From Epilithonimonas sp042695135 (lineage in GTDB: Bacteria > Bacteroidota > Bacteroidia > Flavobacteriales > Weeksellaceae): a DNA stretch of 64,000 nucleotides. The DNA lies in contig NZ_CP170547.1 in NCBI RefSeq assembly GCF_042695135.1, forward strand, positions 3,534,001 to 3,598,000. The letters run 5' to 3'. The notes beneath the pieces are model-generated. The model did not search any database. It was not told where the DNA came from and saw only the letters and a list, made by a program, of their open reading frames with translations. How positions within the stretch are numbered: the stretch's first letter is position 1; every line of letters starts with the position of its first letter. The translations under genes were made by a program, and so were the position numbers. Shown in pieces: positions 1-9,219 of the stretch.

Positions 1-153
1 CTCTATTCTCTTTCTAACTTCTTTTTTTTGCCATTCAGGAATCTCGGGATTGGCTACTTCTCGTAATAAATTCAAATATTCATTAACAACACCATATAAA
101 GATGATGGCAAAGATTTTAAATTATTCTGCAAGTCTTTTATTGTAATTTCCAT
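1..153 (-). CDS. Small antitoxin-like protein, N-terminal part (cut by window edge)
   Basis: An open frame of 51 codons starts with ATG at 153 and runs off the left edge without a stop. The visible protein begins MEITIKDLQNNL and contains IPEWQKKEVRKRIE near residue 38. A short helical N-terminus followed by an IPEWQ..V..R segment resembles small addiction-module antitoxins that sit before RelE/ParE-type toxins in Bacteroidota. That is a resemblance in pattern only. The toxin, if there is one, would lie outside the window. It is transcribed divergently from the first peptide transporter. Confidence 0.45.
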   Translation of the reverse strand, partial: MEITIKDLQNNLKSLPSSLYGVVNEYLNLLREVANPEIPEWQKKEVRKRIE

Positions 154-193
154 TTCCTGAATATTTAAGTCTATCAAAGTTAATTAAAATTTT

Positions 194-222
194 TGAAGTT
201 ATTTTTAAAATCCTATTTTTAC
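194..222 (+). promoter_or_regulatory. Possible promoter of first POT transporter
   Basis: TTG at 194-196 is followed 18 bases later by TATTTTTA at 215-222. This fits the Bacteroidota TTG-N18/19-TAnnTTTG pattern except for the last base. It lies about 20 bases before the ATG at 244. Confidence 0.35.
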
Positions 223-243
223 GATTCAAGAAAATAAAAAGTT

Positions 244-1917
244 ATGAAAAAACATCCCAAAGGTCTGCCCTTCCTCTTTTTCACAGAAATGTGGGAACGT
301 TTTGGTTATTATTTGATTTTGGGAATTTTTGTCCTTTATGTCATAGAACCGAATGGTGACAAAGGCGGATTGGGATTGCCAGATAAAATGGCGGATGATG
401 TTTTCGGGACTTATATTGCACTGACATACCTCACACCATTTCTTGGTGGTTTTCTTGCAGAACGTGTTTTTGGTTATATTAAGTCCATTTATCTCGGCGG
501 AATATTAATGGCCGCTGGATATATTGGATTGGGACTTTTCAAAGAACTGCCATTATTCTACGGTTCATTGGGATTAATTATCATCGGAAATGGCTTTTTC
601 AAACCGACGATTTCTACGATTCTTGGAAATCTCTACTCTGAGGAACCTTACAAAAAGAACAAAGATACAGGCTACAATATTTTCTATATGGGAATCAATA
701 TTGGGGCATTTATCTGCAATATTATTGCGGCCTATATGAGAAACCGTTTTGGCTGGGGAGAGGCATTCATTGCAGCTGGCGTTGGGATGCTAATTGGGTT
801 GGTGATTTTTAGTTTTGGACTCAAACACATTCGTCACGCCTGCGAAATGAAAGCGGCGAAAGAAGGTGACAGCAAGATTTCCGACGTTTTATTAAAAGTA
901 TTTCTACCAGCACTAGTTGTTGGTGCAATTGGTTGGGTAATTCCAGGAAATATCTTTGGAAGTGATAGCACAGATGCATTTATTTTCGCTTGTGTTCCAG
1001 TGATTTATTTTTACGTTTCGCTTTATTTCAAAGCGCATCAGGACGAGAAAAGATCTATTGGGGCATTGGTGATGATATTTTTGGTTTGTATGTTTTTCTG
1101 GGCGATTTTCAAACAGAACGGAACGGCGCTCACTCGCTGGGCAAACTATTATACGGACCGAAGTATTCCTGAAAAATTAGTTGAACCGATGCGTGGCATT
1201 TATATGCTCGATGGAAAAGACGGAACGACCGGAAAATCCTTTGAAGACAAAGAAGTTGCGGTTTATGATGACCAATTCCGTTCTCAGAAAAATGAAGCTG
1301 GCGAGACTATTAAAGTTTCCGGAAAAGATGTTTATTTTAAAAACATCAATCCAGAAGAACGCACTCAGTTAGCTACGAATCCAAAGCAGGAAGTTTACTT
1401 ATTTAATACTGAATTATTTCAATCTGTGAATCCTTTTTGGGTAATTGTACTGACACCAGTGATTGTCGGATTCTGGGCATTATTCCGAAAGCGCGGAAAA
1501 GAACCGACGACGCCTACAAAAATTATGATTGGACTTTTTATCACGGCTTTATCCTGTCTTGTAATGGTAGGCGCTGTGTTTGCCGGAAATAACGGCGCTG
1601 TGAAGGTTTCGCCACTTTGGTTGGTTGCCAGTTATGGCGTTGTGACGATTGGGGAACTTTGCCTTTCACCAATGGGATTATCAGTGGTTTCAAAGTTATC
1701 TCCAGCAAGATTGACAGCCCTGATGATGGGTGGATTTTTTCTGGCAAATTCTGTTGGAAACAAGCTTTCGGGGATTCTTGCCAGCACATGGTATAGTTAT
1801 GAAAATAAAGAATATTACTTTCTTGTGAATTTTGCTCTTCTGATTTTTGCTTTTGTTCTCGGACTTTTTATGCTGAAGTTTTTGAATAAAGTGATGAAGG
1901 AAAAAGGTGTAGATTAG
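244..1917 (+). CDS. POT/PTR2 family proton-coupled oligopeptide transporter (copy 1)
   Basis: This inner-membrane symporter of 557 residues imports di- and tripeptides with protons. The first helix carries the ExxER proton-coupling motif as EMWERFGYY near residue 15. The second family signature, FYMGINIGAF, is near residue 145, and GELCLSPMGLS is near residue 465. About a dozen hydrophobic segments are visible. A hydrophilic stretch at about residues 315-385 (GKDGTTGKSFEDKE onward) interrupts the later helices and is absent from the two paralogues downstream. It is the first of three POT genes within 6 kb but is separated from the second by a minus-strand GNAT gene. Family assignment is secure; the exact peptide preference is not visible. 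Confidence 0.93.
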   Translation: MKKHPKGLPFLFFTEMWERFGYYLILGIFVLYVIEPNGDKGGLGLPDKMADDVFGTYIALTYLTPFLGGFLAERVFGYIKSIYLGGILMAAGYIGLGLFKELPLFYGSLGLIIIGNGFFKPTISTILGNLYSEEPYKKNKDTGYNIFYMGINIGAFICNIIAAYMRNRFGWGEAFIAAGVGMLIGLVIFSFGLKHIRHACEMKAAKEGDSKISDVLLKVFLPALVVGAIGWVIPGNIFGSDSTDAFIFACVPVIYFYVSLYFKAHQDEKRSIGALVMIFLVCMFFWAIFKQNGTALTRWANYYTDRSIPEKLVEPMRGIYMLDGKDGTTGKSFEDKEVAVYDDQFRSQKNEAGETIKVSGKDVYFKNINPEERTQLATNPKQEVYLFNTELFQSVNPFWVIVLTPVIVGFWALFRKRGKEPTTPTKIMIGLFITALSCLVMVGAVFAGNNGAVKVSPLWLVASYGVVTIGELCLSPMGLSVVSKLSPARLTALMMGGFFLANSVGNKLSGILASTWYSYENKEYYFLVNFALLIFAFVLGLFMLKFLNKVMKEKGVD

Positions 1918-1937
1918 TATTTGAACATCGAATTAGT

Positions 1938-2021
1938 GCAGCCCGGCCTGAGTGGAGCTCTTTTTCTTTTTTTTCGAAAAAGAAAAAAGCGGGAACGGAG
2001 GACGGAAATAGCTGCCCAAAT
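1938..2021 (+). repeat. Dispersed GCAGCCC...GCTGCCC element, copy A1
   Basis: The element opens GCAGCCCGGCCTGAGTGGAG and closes GCTGCCCAAAT. Its centre is a T-run/A-run hairpin around TTTCGAAAA, followed by AGCGGGAACGGAGG. The end sequences GCAGC and GCTGC are complementary. It lies between the convergent stops of the peptide transporter and the GNAT gene. Related copies are at 33403-33517 (opposite strand), 37781-37892 and 57448-57580. Confidence 0.8.
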
Positions 2022-2031
2022 TATTATTAAC

Positions 2032-2514
2032 CTAAATTTTCTGAAAAGCCAATCTCGGTGTTCCATCAGCAACATAGATAATGCCGCATTTTTGGTAACC
2101 GAGTTTTTCCAGAACTTTCTGCATCGGAATATTGGTTTCGTGCGTATCGATTCTGATATTTGGGAATTGGGAAAAACACCATTCGAAACAGAATTTTGCG
2201 ACGCCTTTTGCTTTTCCATTGGATGCCAATCTGTGGATGACGCCGTATTTTTCGTCATTCAGCCAAGTTCCGTTTTCAATTACTAAATAATTTGGGTCGT
2301 CGCCAATAATGAAATCGAAAGTCGCAACGATGTAATCATTTTCAGAAATCAAAAAATTAAATCCATTTTTTATACTTTCTAACATCAATTCCTTCGAAGG
2401 ATAACCATTGGTCCATTGGATATGGTTTCCGCTTTCCCGCATCAGCTGTCTGGCTGTATCAATGCAGTTCATTATTTGGTTGATATCTTCGGGATTTGAT
2501 TTTCTGATTTCCAT
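2032..2514 (-). CDS. GNAT family N-acetyltransferase
   Basis: This 160-residue protein has the GNAT layout. It has an N-terminal strand-helix (MEIRKSNPEDINQIMNCIDTA), a central beta region with the sequence GDDPNYLVIENGTWLN, an acetyl-CoA site region HRLASNGKAKGVAKFCFEW near residues 105-125, and a final NIPMQKVLEKLGYQKCG segment typical of motif B. The P-loop (Q/R-x-x-G-x-G/A) is weak, with NGKAKGVA in its place. It should transfer an acetyl group from acetyl-CoA to a small amine or protein N-terminus; the substrate is unknown. It stands alone, convergent with the upstream POT gene. Confidence 0.85.
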   Translation of the reverse strand: MEIRKSNPEDINQIMNCIDTARQLMRESGNHIQWTNGYPSKELMLESIKNGFNFLISENDYIVATFDFIIGDDPNYLVIENGTWLNDEKYGVIHRLASNGKAKGVAKFCFEWCFSQFPNIRIDTHETNIPMQKVLEKLGYQKCGIIYVADGTPRLAFQKI

Positions 2515-2583
2515 AATTTAAAATAATCGAATGTAATTGTGTTAATCGTCTGCAATTTAGCTTTCCCGTTTATGAAAAAAAAC

Positions 2584-2591
2584 TATATTTG
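2584..2591 (+). promoter_or_regulatory. -7 promoter element of second POT transporter
   Basis: TATATTTG at 2584-2591 matches the TAnnTTTG -7 consensus of Bacteroidota. It lies about 30 bases before the ATG at 2622. No clear TTG is seen at the expected -33 position. Confidence 0.5.
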
Positions 2592-2621
2592 TTACCTTTA
2601 AGAAAATTTAACAATTAAAAA

Positions 2622-4340
2622 ATGGATACAGCAGTACAAGCTAAACAAAAGCACCCGAAAGGTCTTTGGGTTTTATTCGGCACCGAAATGTGGGAGCGTT
2701 TTAATTTTTACGGAATGAGGGCATTATTGACGCTCTTTATGGTAAATTCTCTCCTTATTAAAGAAGCCGATGCGGCAATTATTTATGGTGGCTTTTTAGC
2801 TTTGTGTTATTTGACACCGCTTTTGGGTGGTTTCATCGCTGATAAATACATCGGGAACAGAAATGCAATTTTGGTAGGTGGAAGTTTGATGGCGATTGGA
2901 CAATTGCTTTTGTTCTTCAGTGCATCTACATTTTCTACAAATCTTGGCGGTGCAAAAGGATTGATGTGGTTGGCATTATTCATCATCATCTTCGGAAACG
3001 GATTCTTTAAACCGAACATTTCCTCAATGGTGGGAAGTCTTTACCCAAAACAAGAGAAATCTAAACTGGATTCTGCTTTTACGATTTTCTATATGGGAAT
3101 CAACATCGGAGCGTTCCTGGGTCAGTTCATTTGTCCATATTTAGGCGATGTGAAAGATGCTGGAGGTGTGAGAGATATTTTCGCTTTCAAATGGGGATTC
3201 TTAGCGGCTTCTATCGCAATGTTGGTAGGAACAGTGACTTTCTTCATCCTTAAAAACAAATACGTTGTAACACCAGAAGGAAGACCAATTGGTGGATTAC
3301 CAAAACACAATACCAGCGAAGATTTCGAAGAAGGCGAAACACAAACAGCAAAATTCTCTGGTCAGAATATGGGAATTGCAGCGTTGTTATTCGTAGCGCT
3401 TTTCTTTGTTTTCAGATATATTTTGGTAAGCGAATTTGGTTTCAGTTCTGTCGGAATGGGACAATTGATTAAAGGAATCATTTATCCTTTTATCTACGCA
3501 GCTGGGATTTCATTAGCATTTTTGATTATGAGCTCTGCTGAGAATAAGGTTGAAAGACAAAGAATCTGGGTAATTTATATCGTTTCATTCTTTATCATTT
3601 TCTTCTGGGCGGCTTTTGAACAGGCTGGTTCATCATTGACTTTCATTGCTGATAATCAAACAGACAGAAATATTTTCGGATGGAATATGCCGCCATCTAT
3701 GGTGCAGATCTTCAACGGATTATTCGTTGTGGTATTAGCTTTACCCTTCAGCTTGCTTTGGGATAAATTGAGAGCCCAAGGAAAAGAACCTGTTTCTCCA
3801 TTGAAACAGGCAATAGGTTTAGCTTTGATTGCTTTGAGTTATTTTATTATTGCTTACAATGTAAAAGATCTTGGAAACACAGGATTGTTGGCAATCAAAT
3901 GGCTGATGTTATTATATCTGATCCAAACAATGGGAGAGCTTTGTTTATCACCAATTGGATTATCTTTGGTTGGTAAATTAGCACCGAAAAGATTTGCTTC
4001 TTTGCTTTATGGTGTATTTTTTATTTCTAATGCTGCGGGTTATGCATTGGCTGGTTCATTAGGAGCCATTATTCCTGCAACTGGAGATAAATTTGTAAAG
4101 GCTGAAAAGCTTGGCATTAATCTTCAAGACGTTTTGGACAAAAAAATAACGCTTACAACAGAGCAAGTGGCTTTGTTTGAAAAAGAGCAATTGCCAACTG
4201 CCAATACAACTTTCGCCGGCGTTGAGATCCATAACTTATTTGAGTTCTTTATGGTGTTCGTAGTACTTTGCGGAATTGCAGCAATTATTTTGGCAATTCT
4301 ATCTCCGAGATTAAAGAAAATGATGCACGGATTAAGCTAG
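2622..4340 (+). CDS. POT/PTR2 family proton-coupled oligopeptide transporter (copy 2)
   Basis: This inner-membrane peptide:proton symporter has 572 residues. The ExxER motif is present as EMWERFNFYGMRALL near residue 22. FYMGINIGAFLGQF near residue 150 is the second PTR2 signature, and GELCLSPIGLSLVGKL is near residue 440. A hydrophilic stretch at about residues 485-535 lies between late helices (DKFVKAEKLGINLQDVLDKK). It has its own promoter element and is followed by a strong terminator, so it is probably monocistronic. Overall similarity to the flanking paralogues is clear in all conserved helices, pointing to old duplication rather than a recent one. Confidence 0.94.
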   Translation: MDTAVQAKQKHPKGLWVLFGTEMWERFNFYGMRALLTLFMVNSLLIKEADAAIIYGGFLALCYLTPLLGGFIADKYIGNRNAILVGGSLMAIGQLLLFFSASTFSTNLGGAKGLMWLALFIIIFGNGFFKPNISSMVGSLYPKQEKSKLDSAFTIFYMGINIGAFLGQFICPYLGDVKDAGGVRDIFAFKWGFLAASIAMLVGTVTFFILKNKYVVTPEGRPIGGLPKHNTSEDFEEGETQTAKFSGQNMGIAALLFVALFFVFRYILVSEFGFSSVGMGQLIKGIIYPFIYAAGISLAFLIMSSAENKVERQRIWVIYIVSFFIIFFWAAFEQAGSSLTFIADNQTDRNIFGWNMPPSMVQIFNGLFVVVLALPFSLLWDKLRAQGKEPVSPLKQAIGLALIALSYFIIAYNVKDLGNTGLLAIKWLMLLYLIQTMGELCLSPIGLSLVGKLAPKRFASLLYGVFFISNAAGYALAGSLGAIIPATGDKFVKAEKLGINLQDVLDKKITLTTEQVALFEKEQLPTANTTFAGVEIHNLFEFFMVFVVLCGIAAIILAILSPRLKKMMHGLS

Positions 4341-4361
4341 AATCAGATAAAACTTAATAAC

Positions 4362-4391
4362 AAAAAACCACCGAATATTCGGTGGTTTTTT
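4362..4391 (+). terminator. Rho-independent terminator after second POT gene
   Basis: A perfect palindrome of AAAAAACCACCGAAT with its complement ends in a run of six T. It lies 21 bases after the stop at 4340 and can also act in the other direction. Confidence 0.85.
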
Positions 4392-4421
4392 GTTAAATTC
4401 GTATGGCATAAAAATCATAAA

Positions 4422-5933
4422 ATGAATCTTACCCTCGAGGAAATACAAAATTTTAAAGGAAAATATCCGAAACAGATCTGGTCACTTTTTTTCTCAGAAA
4501 TGTGGGAACGCTTCTGTTTCTACGGAATGCGCGGAATGCTCGTTTTCTTTATGATTTCACAACTGAAATTCGGGGATGAGCAGGCTAATTTACAATATGG
4601 TGCGACTCAGGCATTTGTTTACGCTTTCACTTTTGTAGGTGGATTGTTTGCTGATAAAATTCTAGGATTCAGGAAATCTCTTTTATGGGGCGGTATTTTG
4701 ATGATCATCGGAAGTATGATTTTAGCTACCGATCCTCATAAATTCTTCTTTTTGGGAATCGCATTCACAGTGGTAGGAACCGGGTTTTTCAAACCAAATA
4801 TTTCGACAATGGTCGGAAAACTATACAAACCAAACGACACAAGAACAGATGCCGGTTTTTCACTGTTCTATGCAGGAATCAATCTGGGAGCACTTTTGGG
4901 CGGGTATCTCTGTATCGCTATCGGAAAAGGCGAAATGATGTCAAGATTAATTCCGGAAAGTAAAAGATGGAATGTCGCGTTCGGATTGGCAGCGATTGTG
5001 ATGGTTATTAGTTTGGTTAATTTTATTTTTACTCAAAGACAATTAGGACCAATTGGTCTTCAGCCTCAAAAATTAAACTCTGACGGAACTTTTTCTCCTT
5101 TAGCAAAATGGAATGAATACAGCGTTTATATTTTATCTTTAGTTTTTGTCCCATTGATTATGATAATGGTTTCTGTTCCGCAATACACAGATTATTTTAT
5201 GTGGATCGTAGGACCAATAACAATGCTTTATCTGTTTTACGAAATGACAAAGGTAAATGCCGTGGAAAGAAACAAACTTTGGGCAGCATTAGTTTTCATT
5301 ATTTTTTCAATTATTTTCTGGGGAATCTACGAGCAAAGCGGTGGCTCATTAAGCATATTCGCTGCGAATAATCTTAATAAAGATCTTTTAGGCCTGGATC
5401 CAAATGGGGTTAATAATTCCGGAGGCGCTTTTTTTATTCTATTAATTGCTGTTCCAATCGGATTGGTCTGGATCTGGCTAAATAAAATGAAACTGGAACC
5501 AAATACAATTATCAAATTCGGATTAGGATTTATTTTCTTAGGATTGGGTTATTATGTGATTTTTGCAACAAAGTTTTTTGCTAATCTGCAGGGAATTACT
5601 TCTCTTAATATTTTCACGCTTGCACTTTTCGTTATTACTCTGGGAGAAATGTGTCTGTCGCCAATCGGTTTATCGATAATGACAAAACTGTCCACAGAAA
5701 AATTGCAGGGGATGATGATGGGAATGTGGTTCCTTGCCTCTGCCTACGGGCAATATGTTGCAGGACAGATCGGAGCAGGATTGGCAGAAGTAAAACCCGG
5801 CGCTACAAATTACGATGCACTCATCACTTATACCGATGGATATAAACAATTGGGATTGTACGCTCTAATTGCCGGAATCATATTAATTTTGATCTCTCCA
5901 TTTGTTAAAAAACTAATGCACGGCGTAAAATAA
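4422..5933 (+). CDS. POT/PTR2 family proton-coupled oligopeptide transporter (copy 3)
   Basis: This peptide:proton symporter has 503 residues, closest to the usual POT length. The motifs are EMWERFCFYGMRGML near residue 26 (ExxER proton coupling), FYAGINLGALLGGYL near residue 148 and GEMCLSPIGLSIMTKL near residue 408. A hydrophilic linker near residues 205-230 joins the two six-helix bundles. It lacks the large extra hydrophilic stretches of the other two copies. The thioredoxin-like gene starts 16 bases downstream, so the two may be co-transcribed. Family assignment is secure. Confidence 0.94.
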   Translation: MNLTLEEIQNFKGKYPKQIWSLFFSEMWERFCFYGMRGMLVFFMISQLKFGDEQANLQYGATQAFVYAFTFVGGLFADKILGFRKSLLWGGILMIIGSMILATDPHKFFFLGIAFTVVGTGFFKPNISTMVGKLYKPNDTRTDAGFSLFYAGINLGALLGGYLCIAIGKGEMMSRLIPESKRWNVAFGLAAIVMVISLVNFIFTQRQLGPIGLQPQKLNSDGTFSPLAKWNEYSVYILSLVFVPLIMIMVSVPQYTDYFMWIVGPITMLYLFYEMTKVNAVERNKLWAALVFIIFSIIFWGIYEQSGGSLSIFAANNLNKDLLGLDPNGVNNSGGAFFILLIAVPIGLVWIWLNKMKLEPNTIIKFGLGFIFLGLGYYVIFATKFFANLQGITSLNIFTLALFVITLGEMCLSPIGLSIMTKLSTEKLQGMMMGMWFLASAYGQYVAGQIGAGLAEVKPGATNYDALITYTDGYKQLGLYALIAGIILILISPFVKKLMHGVK

Positions 5934-5949
5934 AACACACAAAACACAA

Positions 5950-6486
5950 ATGAAAAAATTATTAATCCTCCTAATTCTCTTTCTGATTCCAATTTCCGGA
6001 TTCTCGCAAGTGCATTGGATGACCCTTGCACAGGCGATAGAAGCACAAAAGAAAGAACCGAAAAAAATCCTGATCGATTTCTATGCAGACTGGTGTGCAC
6101 CGTGTAAAGAAATGGAGAAAAAAACTTACAATCACCCGGAAATTGCCAAGATCATCAACGATAGTTTCTATGCTGTTAAATTCGAAAGTGATGGAAATGA
6201 GTCGATAAAATTTATGGGCCACACCTTTACAAACCCCGATTTTAAAAGCAAGAAAACTAAAAACAGCCTTCATCAGTTTACGAGATATATGAATATCAAT
6301 ATGATACCGACGATGGTTTTTCTGGATGAAAATACAGATCCAATCACGAGTCTATCCGGATTTCTAAAAGCCAAAGAAGTAGAACCTTACTTCACGATGA
6401 TCGCTTCTAACGAGTACAAAAATATCAAATCCCGCCAGGAATGGGAAGGTTATCAGAAGAAATTCCGGTCAAGGATTAAGGAGTGA
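5950..6486 (+). CDS. Secreted thioredoxin-fold protein
   Basis: This 178-residue protein starts with a Sec signal peptide (MKKLLILLILFLIPISGFSQ, cleavage near residue 20). A thioredoxin-like domain follows, with the active site WCAPCK (C49, C52) after the strand ILIDFYADW. Later NINMIPTMVFLDE supplies the cis-proline region (IPT). It probably acts in the periplasm as a thiol-disulfide reductase or in redox quality control. The sequence between the active site and cis-proline is longer than in cytosolic thioredoxin (about 50 residues), as in the thioredoxin_7/DUF255-like group. It follows the third POT gene by 16 bases. Its substrate is not evident. Confidence 0.88.
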   Translation: MKKLLILLILFLIPISGFSQVHWMTLAQAIEAQKKEPKKILIDFYADWCAPCKEMEKKTYNHPEIAKIINDSFYAVKFESDGNESIKFMGHTFTNPDFKSKKTKNSLHQFTRYMNINMIPTMVFLDENTDPITSLSGFLKAKEVEPYFTMIASNEYKNIKSRQEWEGYQKKFRSRIKE

Positions 6487-6602
6487 TTTTTTAGAAGTGA
6501 GAGATTAGAATTTAGATATTAGACTAAAATCATTCAGTTAAGTATTTCTCCTTAAAAAATTCATAAAATTTCCCGAAATTCGTCGGAACAAATTTTTCTT
6601 TC

Positions 6603-8690
6603 TTGACATTAGAAACCTCCATAGAATTTCTCAAAGGCATCGGAACCGAACGCGCAAAACTCATCAGAAACGTGTTGGGAATATCGACTGTGGAAGATTT
6701 GCTGACATTTTATCCAATCCGGTATATTGATAAAAGTAAAATTCATAAAATTGGCGGTCTTAGTAAAGATTCTGACACTGATATCCAACTAAAAGGAAAG
6801 ATTACGGACATCCAGGAAGTGGTTTATGAAAAAGGGAAACGATTGTCTGCAAAGTTCCGAGATGAAACGGGATCTATGGATCTAGTCTGGTTTCGATATT
6901 CAAAATGGATGCAGGATGCGATTCCACTGAATCAGGAAATTTTTATCTTCGGGAAAGTAAATTTCTTTAATGGAAACTTCTCAATGCCTCATCCGGAAAT
7001 TGAGGTTGACGAAAAAAAAGCTTTATCCGGAACTCTCTTGCCCATCTATCCAGGAAGCGAAAAACTGACAAAACGAGGAATTACGAATAAACTATTTCAG
7101 ACCGTTATTTTTAATCTTCTGAAAGATTTACCTCAATTAATTCAGGAAAATCTGCCCGATTATCTATTGAAATCGATGAAATTAATTGGACGGCTTAATT
7201 CCCATTACTATATTCATTTTCCTAAAGATTTAAAACAATTTGATTCCGCCAACAGAAGATTGAAATTTGAAGAAGCTTTCTTTTTTCAGCTTGGCTATGG
7301 ATTGAAAAAACTACATCAGAAAACAAAATCCTTCGGAAATCCGTTTCCAATCGTTGGTGAATATTTCACGCGTTTTTATGAAAATAATCTTCCGTTTGAA
7401 CTAACGAATGCTCAAAAACGGGTTCTGAAAGAAATCAGAATCGATATGAAACGTTCAACCCAAATGAACCGACTGCTTCAGGGCGATGTGGGTTCGGGGA
7501 AAACGATGGTTGCACTTTTGACAATGCTGATCGCAATGGACAATGGTTTCCAATCCTGTCTGATGGCGCCGACGGAAATATTGGCGCAACAGCATTTTAA
7601 TTCGATCAAAGAATTACTTCAAAATACGAACATCAACGTCAGACTTTTGACAGGTTCTTCCAAAACGGCGGAAAGAAAAATAATCCACGACGAATTGGAA
7701 AACGGGCAACTTTCTATCTTGATTGGAACGCACGCATTGCTGGAAGATAAAGTGAAATTCCAGAATCTTGGTTTGGCTATTATTGATGAGCAACATAGAT
7801 TTGGTGTGGCGCAACGGGCAAAACTTTGGGCAAAGAATAACATCCCGCCGCATATCCTGGTAATGACTGCAACACCGATTCCACGGACTTTGGCAATGAG
7901 TTTTTATTCTGACTTAGATGTTTCCGTGATTGATGAAATGCCGATTGGAAGAAAACCCATCATTACCGCTCACAGAAGGGAAAAAGACCGACTTTCGGTT
8001 TATACTTTTTGCAGAGATGAGATTGAAAAAGGTCGGCAGATCTATTTCGTTTATCCGCTCATCGAAGAATCTGAAACTTTGGATTATAAAAACCTGATGG
8101 AAGGTTTGGAACACGTGGTGAACTTCTTCAAAAGTTACAATGTTACGATGGTTCACGGCAGGATGAAACCAGCGGAAAAGGATATCAATATGCAGTATTT
8201 TGCCTCAGGACAAGCACAAATTATGGTGGCTACAACTGTGATAGAAGTTGGCGTCAATGTTCCAAACGCCTCTGTGATGGTGATTGAAAGCTCGGAGAGA
8301 TTTGGGTTGTCACAGCTCCATCAATTGCGGGGACGTGTTGGACGTGGTGCTGAACAAAGTTATTGTATCCTGATGACAGGTGATAAACTGAGCAAGGAAA
8401 GCCGAACGAGAATTAAGACAATGGTCACAACAAACGATGGTTTCAAAATCTCGGAAGTGGATATGGAATTGCGCGGACCGGGCGATATTCTCGGGACTCA
8501 GCAAAGTGGTGTTGTAGACTTTAAAAAACTGAGTCTCATTGAGGATTCTGCCATTATCAAAGCTTCAAAACTGACTGTTGAAAAGATACTGGAACAGGAT
8601 GCTCTTCTCACACATCCCGAAAATCAAATGATGAAGCAATATTACATCAAACAATATAAAGGGAAGAATAAGTGGGCGAAGATCAGTTGA
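6603..8690 (+). CDS. recG: ATP-dependent DNA helicase RecG
   Basis: This superfamily 2 helicase remodels stalled replication forks and Holliday junctions. The N-terminal part (about 1-240) has the RecG wedge/OB domain, opening with FLKGIGTERAKLI. Walker A, GDVGSGKT, is near residue 294. The DExH-type box is DEQHRFG near residue 395, and TATPIPRTLA is near 420. The helicase C domain ends with QLHQLRGRVGRG near 570. The length of 695 is usual for the family. The start codon is TTG, chosen because the protein would otherwise lose the conserved N-terminal LKGIG segment. It is separated from the thioredoxin gene by 116 bases and is likely a separate unit. Confidence 0.96.
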   Translation: MTLETSIEFLKGIGTERAKLIRNVLGISTVEDLLTFYPIRYIDKSKIHKIGGLSKDSDTDIQLKGKITDIQEVVYEKGKRLSAKFRDETGSMDLVWFRYSKWMQDAIPLNQEIFIFGKVNFFNGNFSMPHPEIEVDEKKALSGTLLPIYPGSEKLTKRGITNKLFQTVIFNLLKDLPQLIQENLPDYLLKSMKLIGRLNSHYYIHFPKDLKQFDSANRRLKFEEAFFFQLGYGLKKLHQKTKSFGNPFPIVGEYFTRFYENNLPFELTNAQKRVLKEIRIDMKRSTQMNRLLQGDVGSGKTMVALLTMLIAMDNGFQSCLMAPTEILAQQHFNSIKELLQNTNINVRLLTGSSKTAERKIIHDELENGQLSILIGTHALLEDKVKFQNLGLAIIDEQHRFGVAQRAKLWAKNNIPPHILVMTATPIPRTLAMSFYSDLDVSVIDEMPIGRKPIITAHRREKDRLSVYTFCRDEIEKGRQIYFVYPLIEESETLDYKNLMEGLEHVVNFFKSYNVTMVHGRMKPAEKDINMQYFASGQAQIMVATTVIEVGVNVPNASVMVIESSERFGLSQLHQLRGRVGRGAEQSYCILMTGDKLSKESRTRIKTMVTTNDGFKISEVDMELRGPGDILGTQQSGVVDFKKLSLIEDSAIIKASKLTVEKILEQDALLTHPENQMMKQYYIKQYKGKNKWAKIS

Positions 8691-8720
8691 GGAGTTGGAG
8701 AGTCTGAGAGTTGGGGAGTT

Positions 8721-9215
8721 TTAGTATGATATAATGTACTCCATCAGATAATCGTCCATCACATAACCGTTTCCTATGTCAAAAACAGCTTCATCATAAA
8801 CTTTGAAACCTTGTGATTCGTAGAAATTTTGAGCAATGTTATTTTTATTAACGGTCAAGGTTATCCTTCTATCACCTGATTTTCCAACTTCGTTTTTTAA
8901 AAATTCCAAAGCTTTTTTTCCAAGTCCTTTTCCCTGTGCTTCTTTCAGGAAATAAATCCTATGAAGTTTTGTCGTTTCTGGCTCATTATGAAATTCGAAA
9001 CCGATGAATCCTAGAAAAACCTCATCTTCATTGATAAGATAATAGTGATAATTTGGATTCTTGAAATGAGTTTTCAAAGTATCATCAGAATACATCAGAT
9101 CCAGCATATAAGCGATTTGCTCTTGTTCCAAAATATTGCCATAAGCCGATTGCCAGGACTTTTTTGCCAAATCTTGAATCGTAGAAATATCTTTTTCTGT
9201 TGCTTTGATAATCAT
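8721..9215 (-). CDS. GNAT family N-acetyltransferase
   Basis: This 164-residue acetyltransferase begins MIIKATEKDISTIQDLAKKSW. The acetyl-CoA pyrophosphate loop is EAQGKGLGKKALEFL near residues 93-107. NKNNIAQNFYESQGFKVYDE near 125-145 is the usual motif B with the conserved aromatic residue. These are the hallmarks of the RimI-like GNAT fold. The gene lies 4 bases after recO on the same strand and is probably transcribed with it. The substrate is not predictable from sequence. Confidence 0.9.
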   Translation of the reverse strand: MIIKATEKDISTIQDLAKKSWQSAYGNILEQEQIAYMLDLMYSDDTLKTHFKNPNYHYYLINEDEVFLGFIGFEFHNEPETTKLHRIYFLKEAQGKGLGKKALEFLKNEVGKSGDRRITLTVNKNNIAQNFYESQGFKVYDEAVFDIGNGYVMDDYLMEYIISY

Positions 9216-9219
9216 AATT

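Noticed and set aside
990..1172. Short frame beginning MCSSDL, a string that can result from Illumina adapter contamination.
   Set aside because: The underlying bases (TGTTCCAGTGATTTA) do not match the adapter sequence, and the overlapping POT gene is intact through this region. The similarity is a coincidence of frame.
1921..2286. Plus-strand frame across repeat copy A1 and antisense to the GNAT gene.
   Set aside because: Most of it is translated repeat and antisense coding sequence; no conserved features are present.
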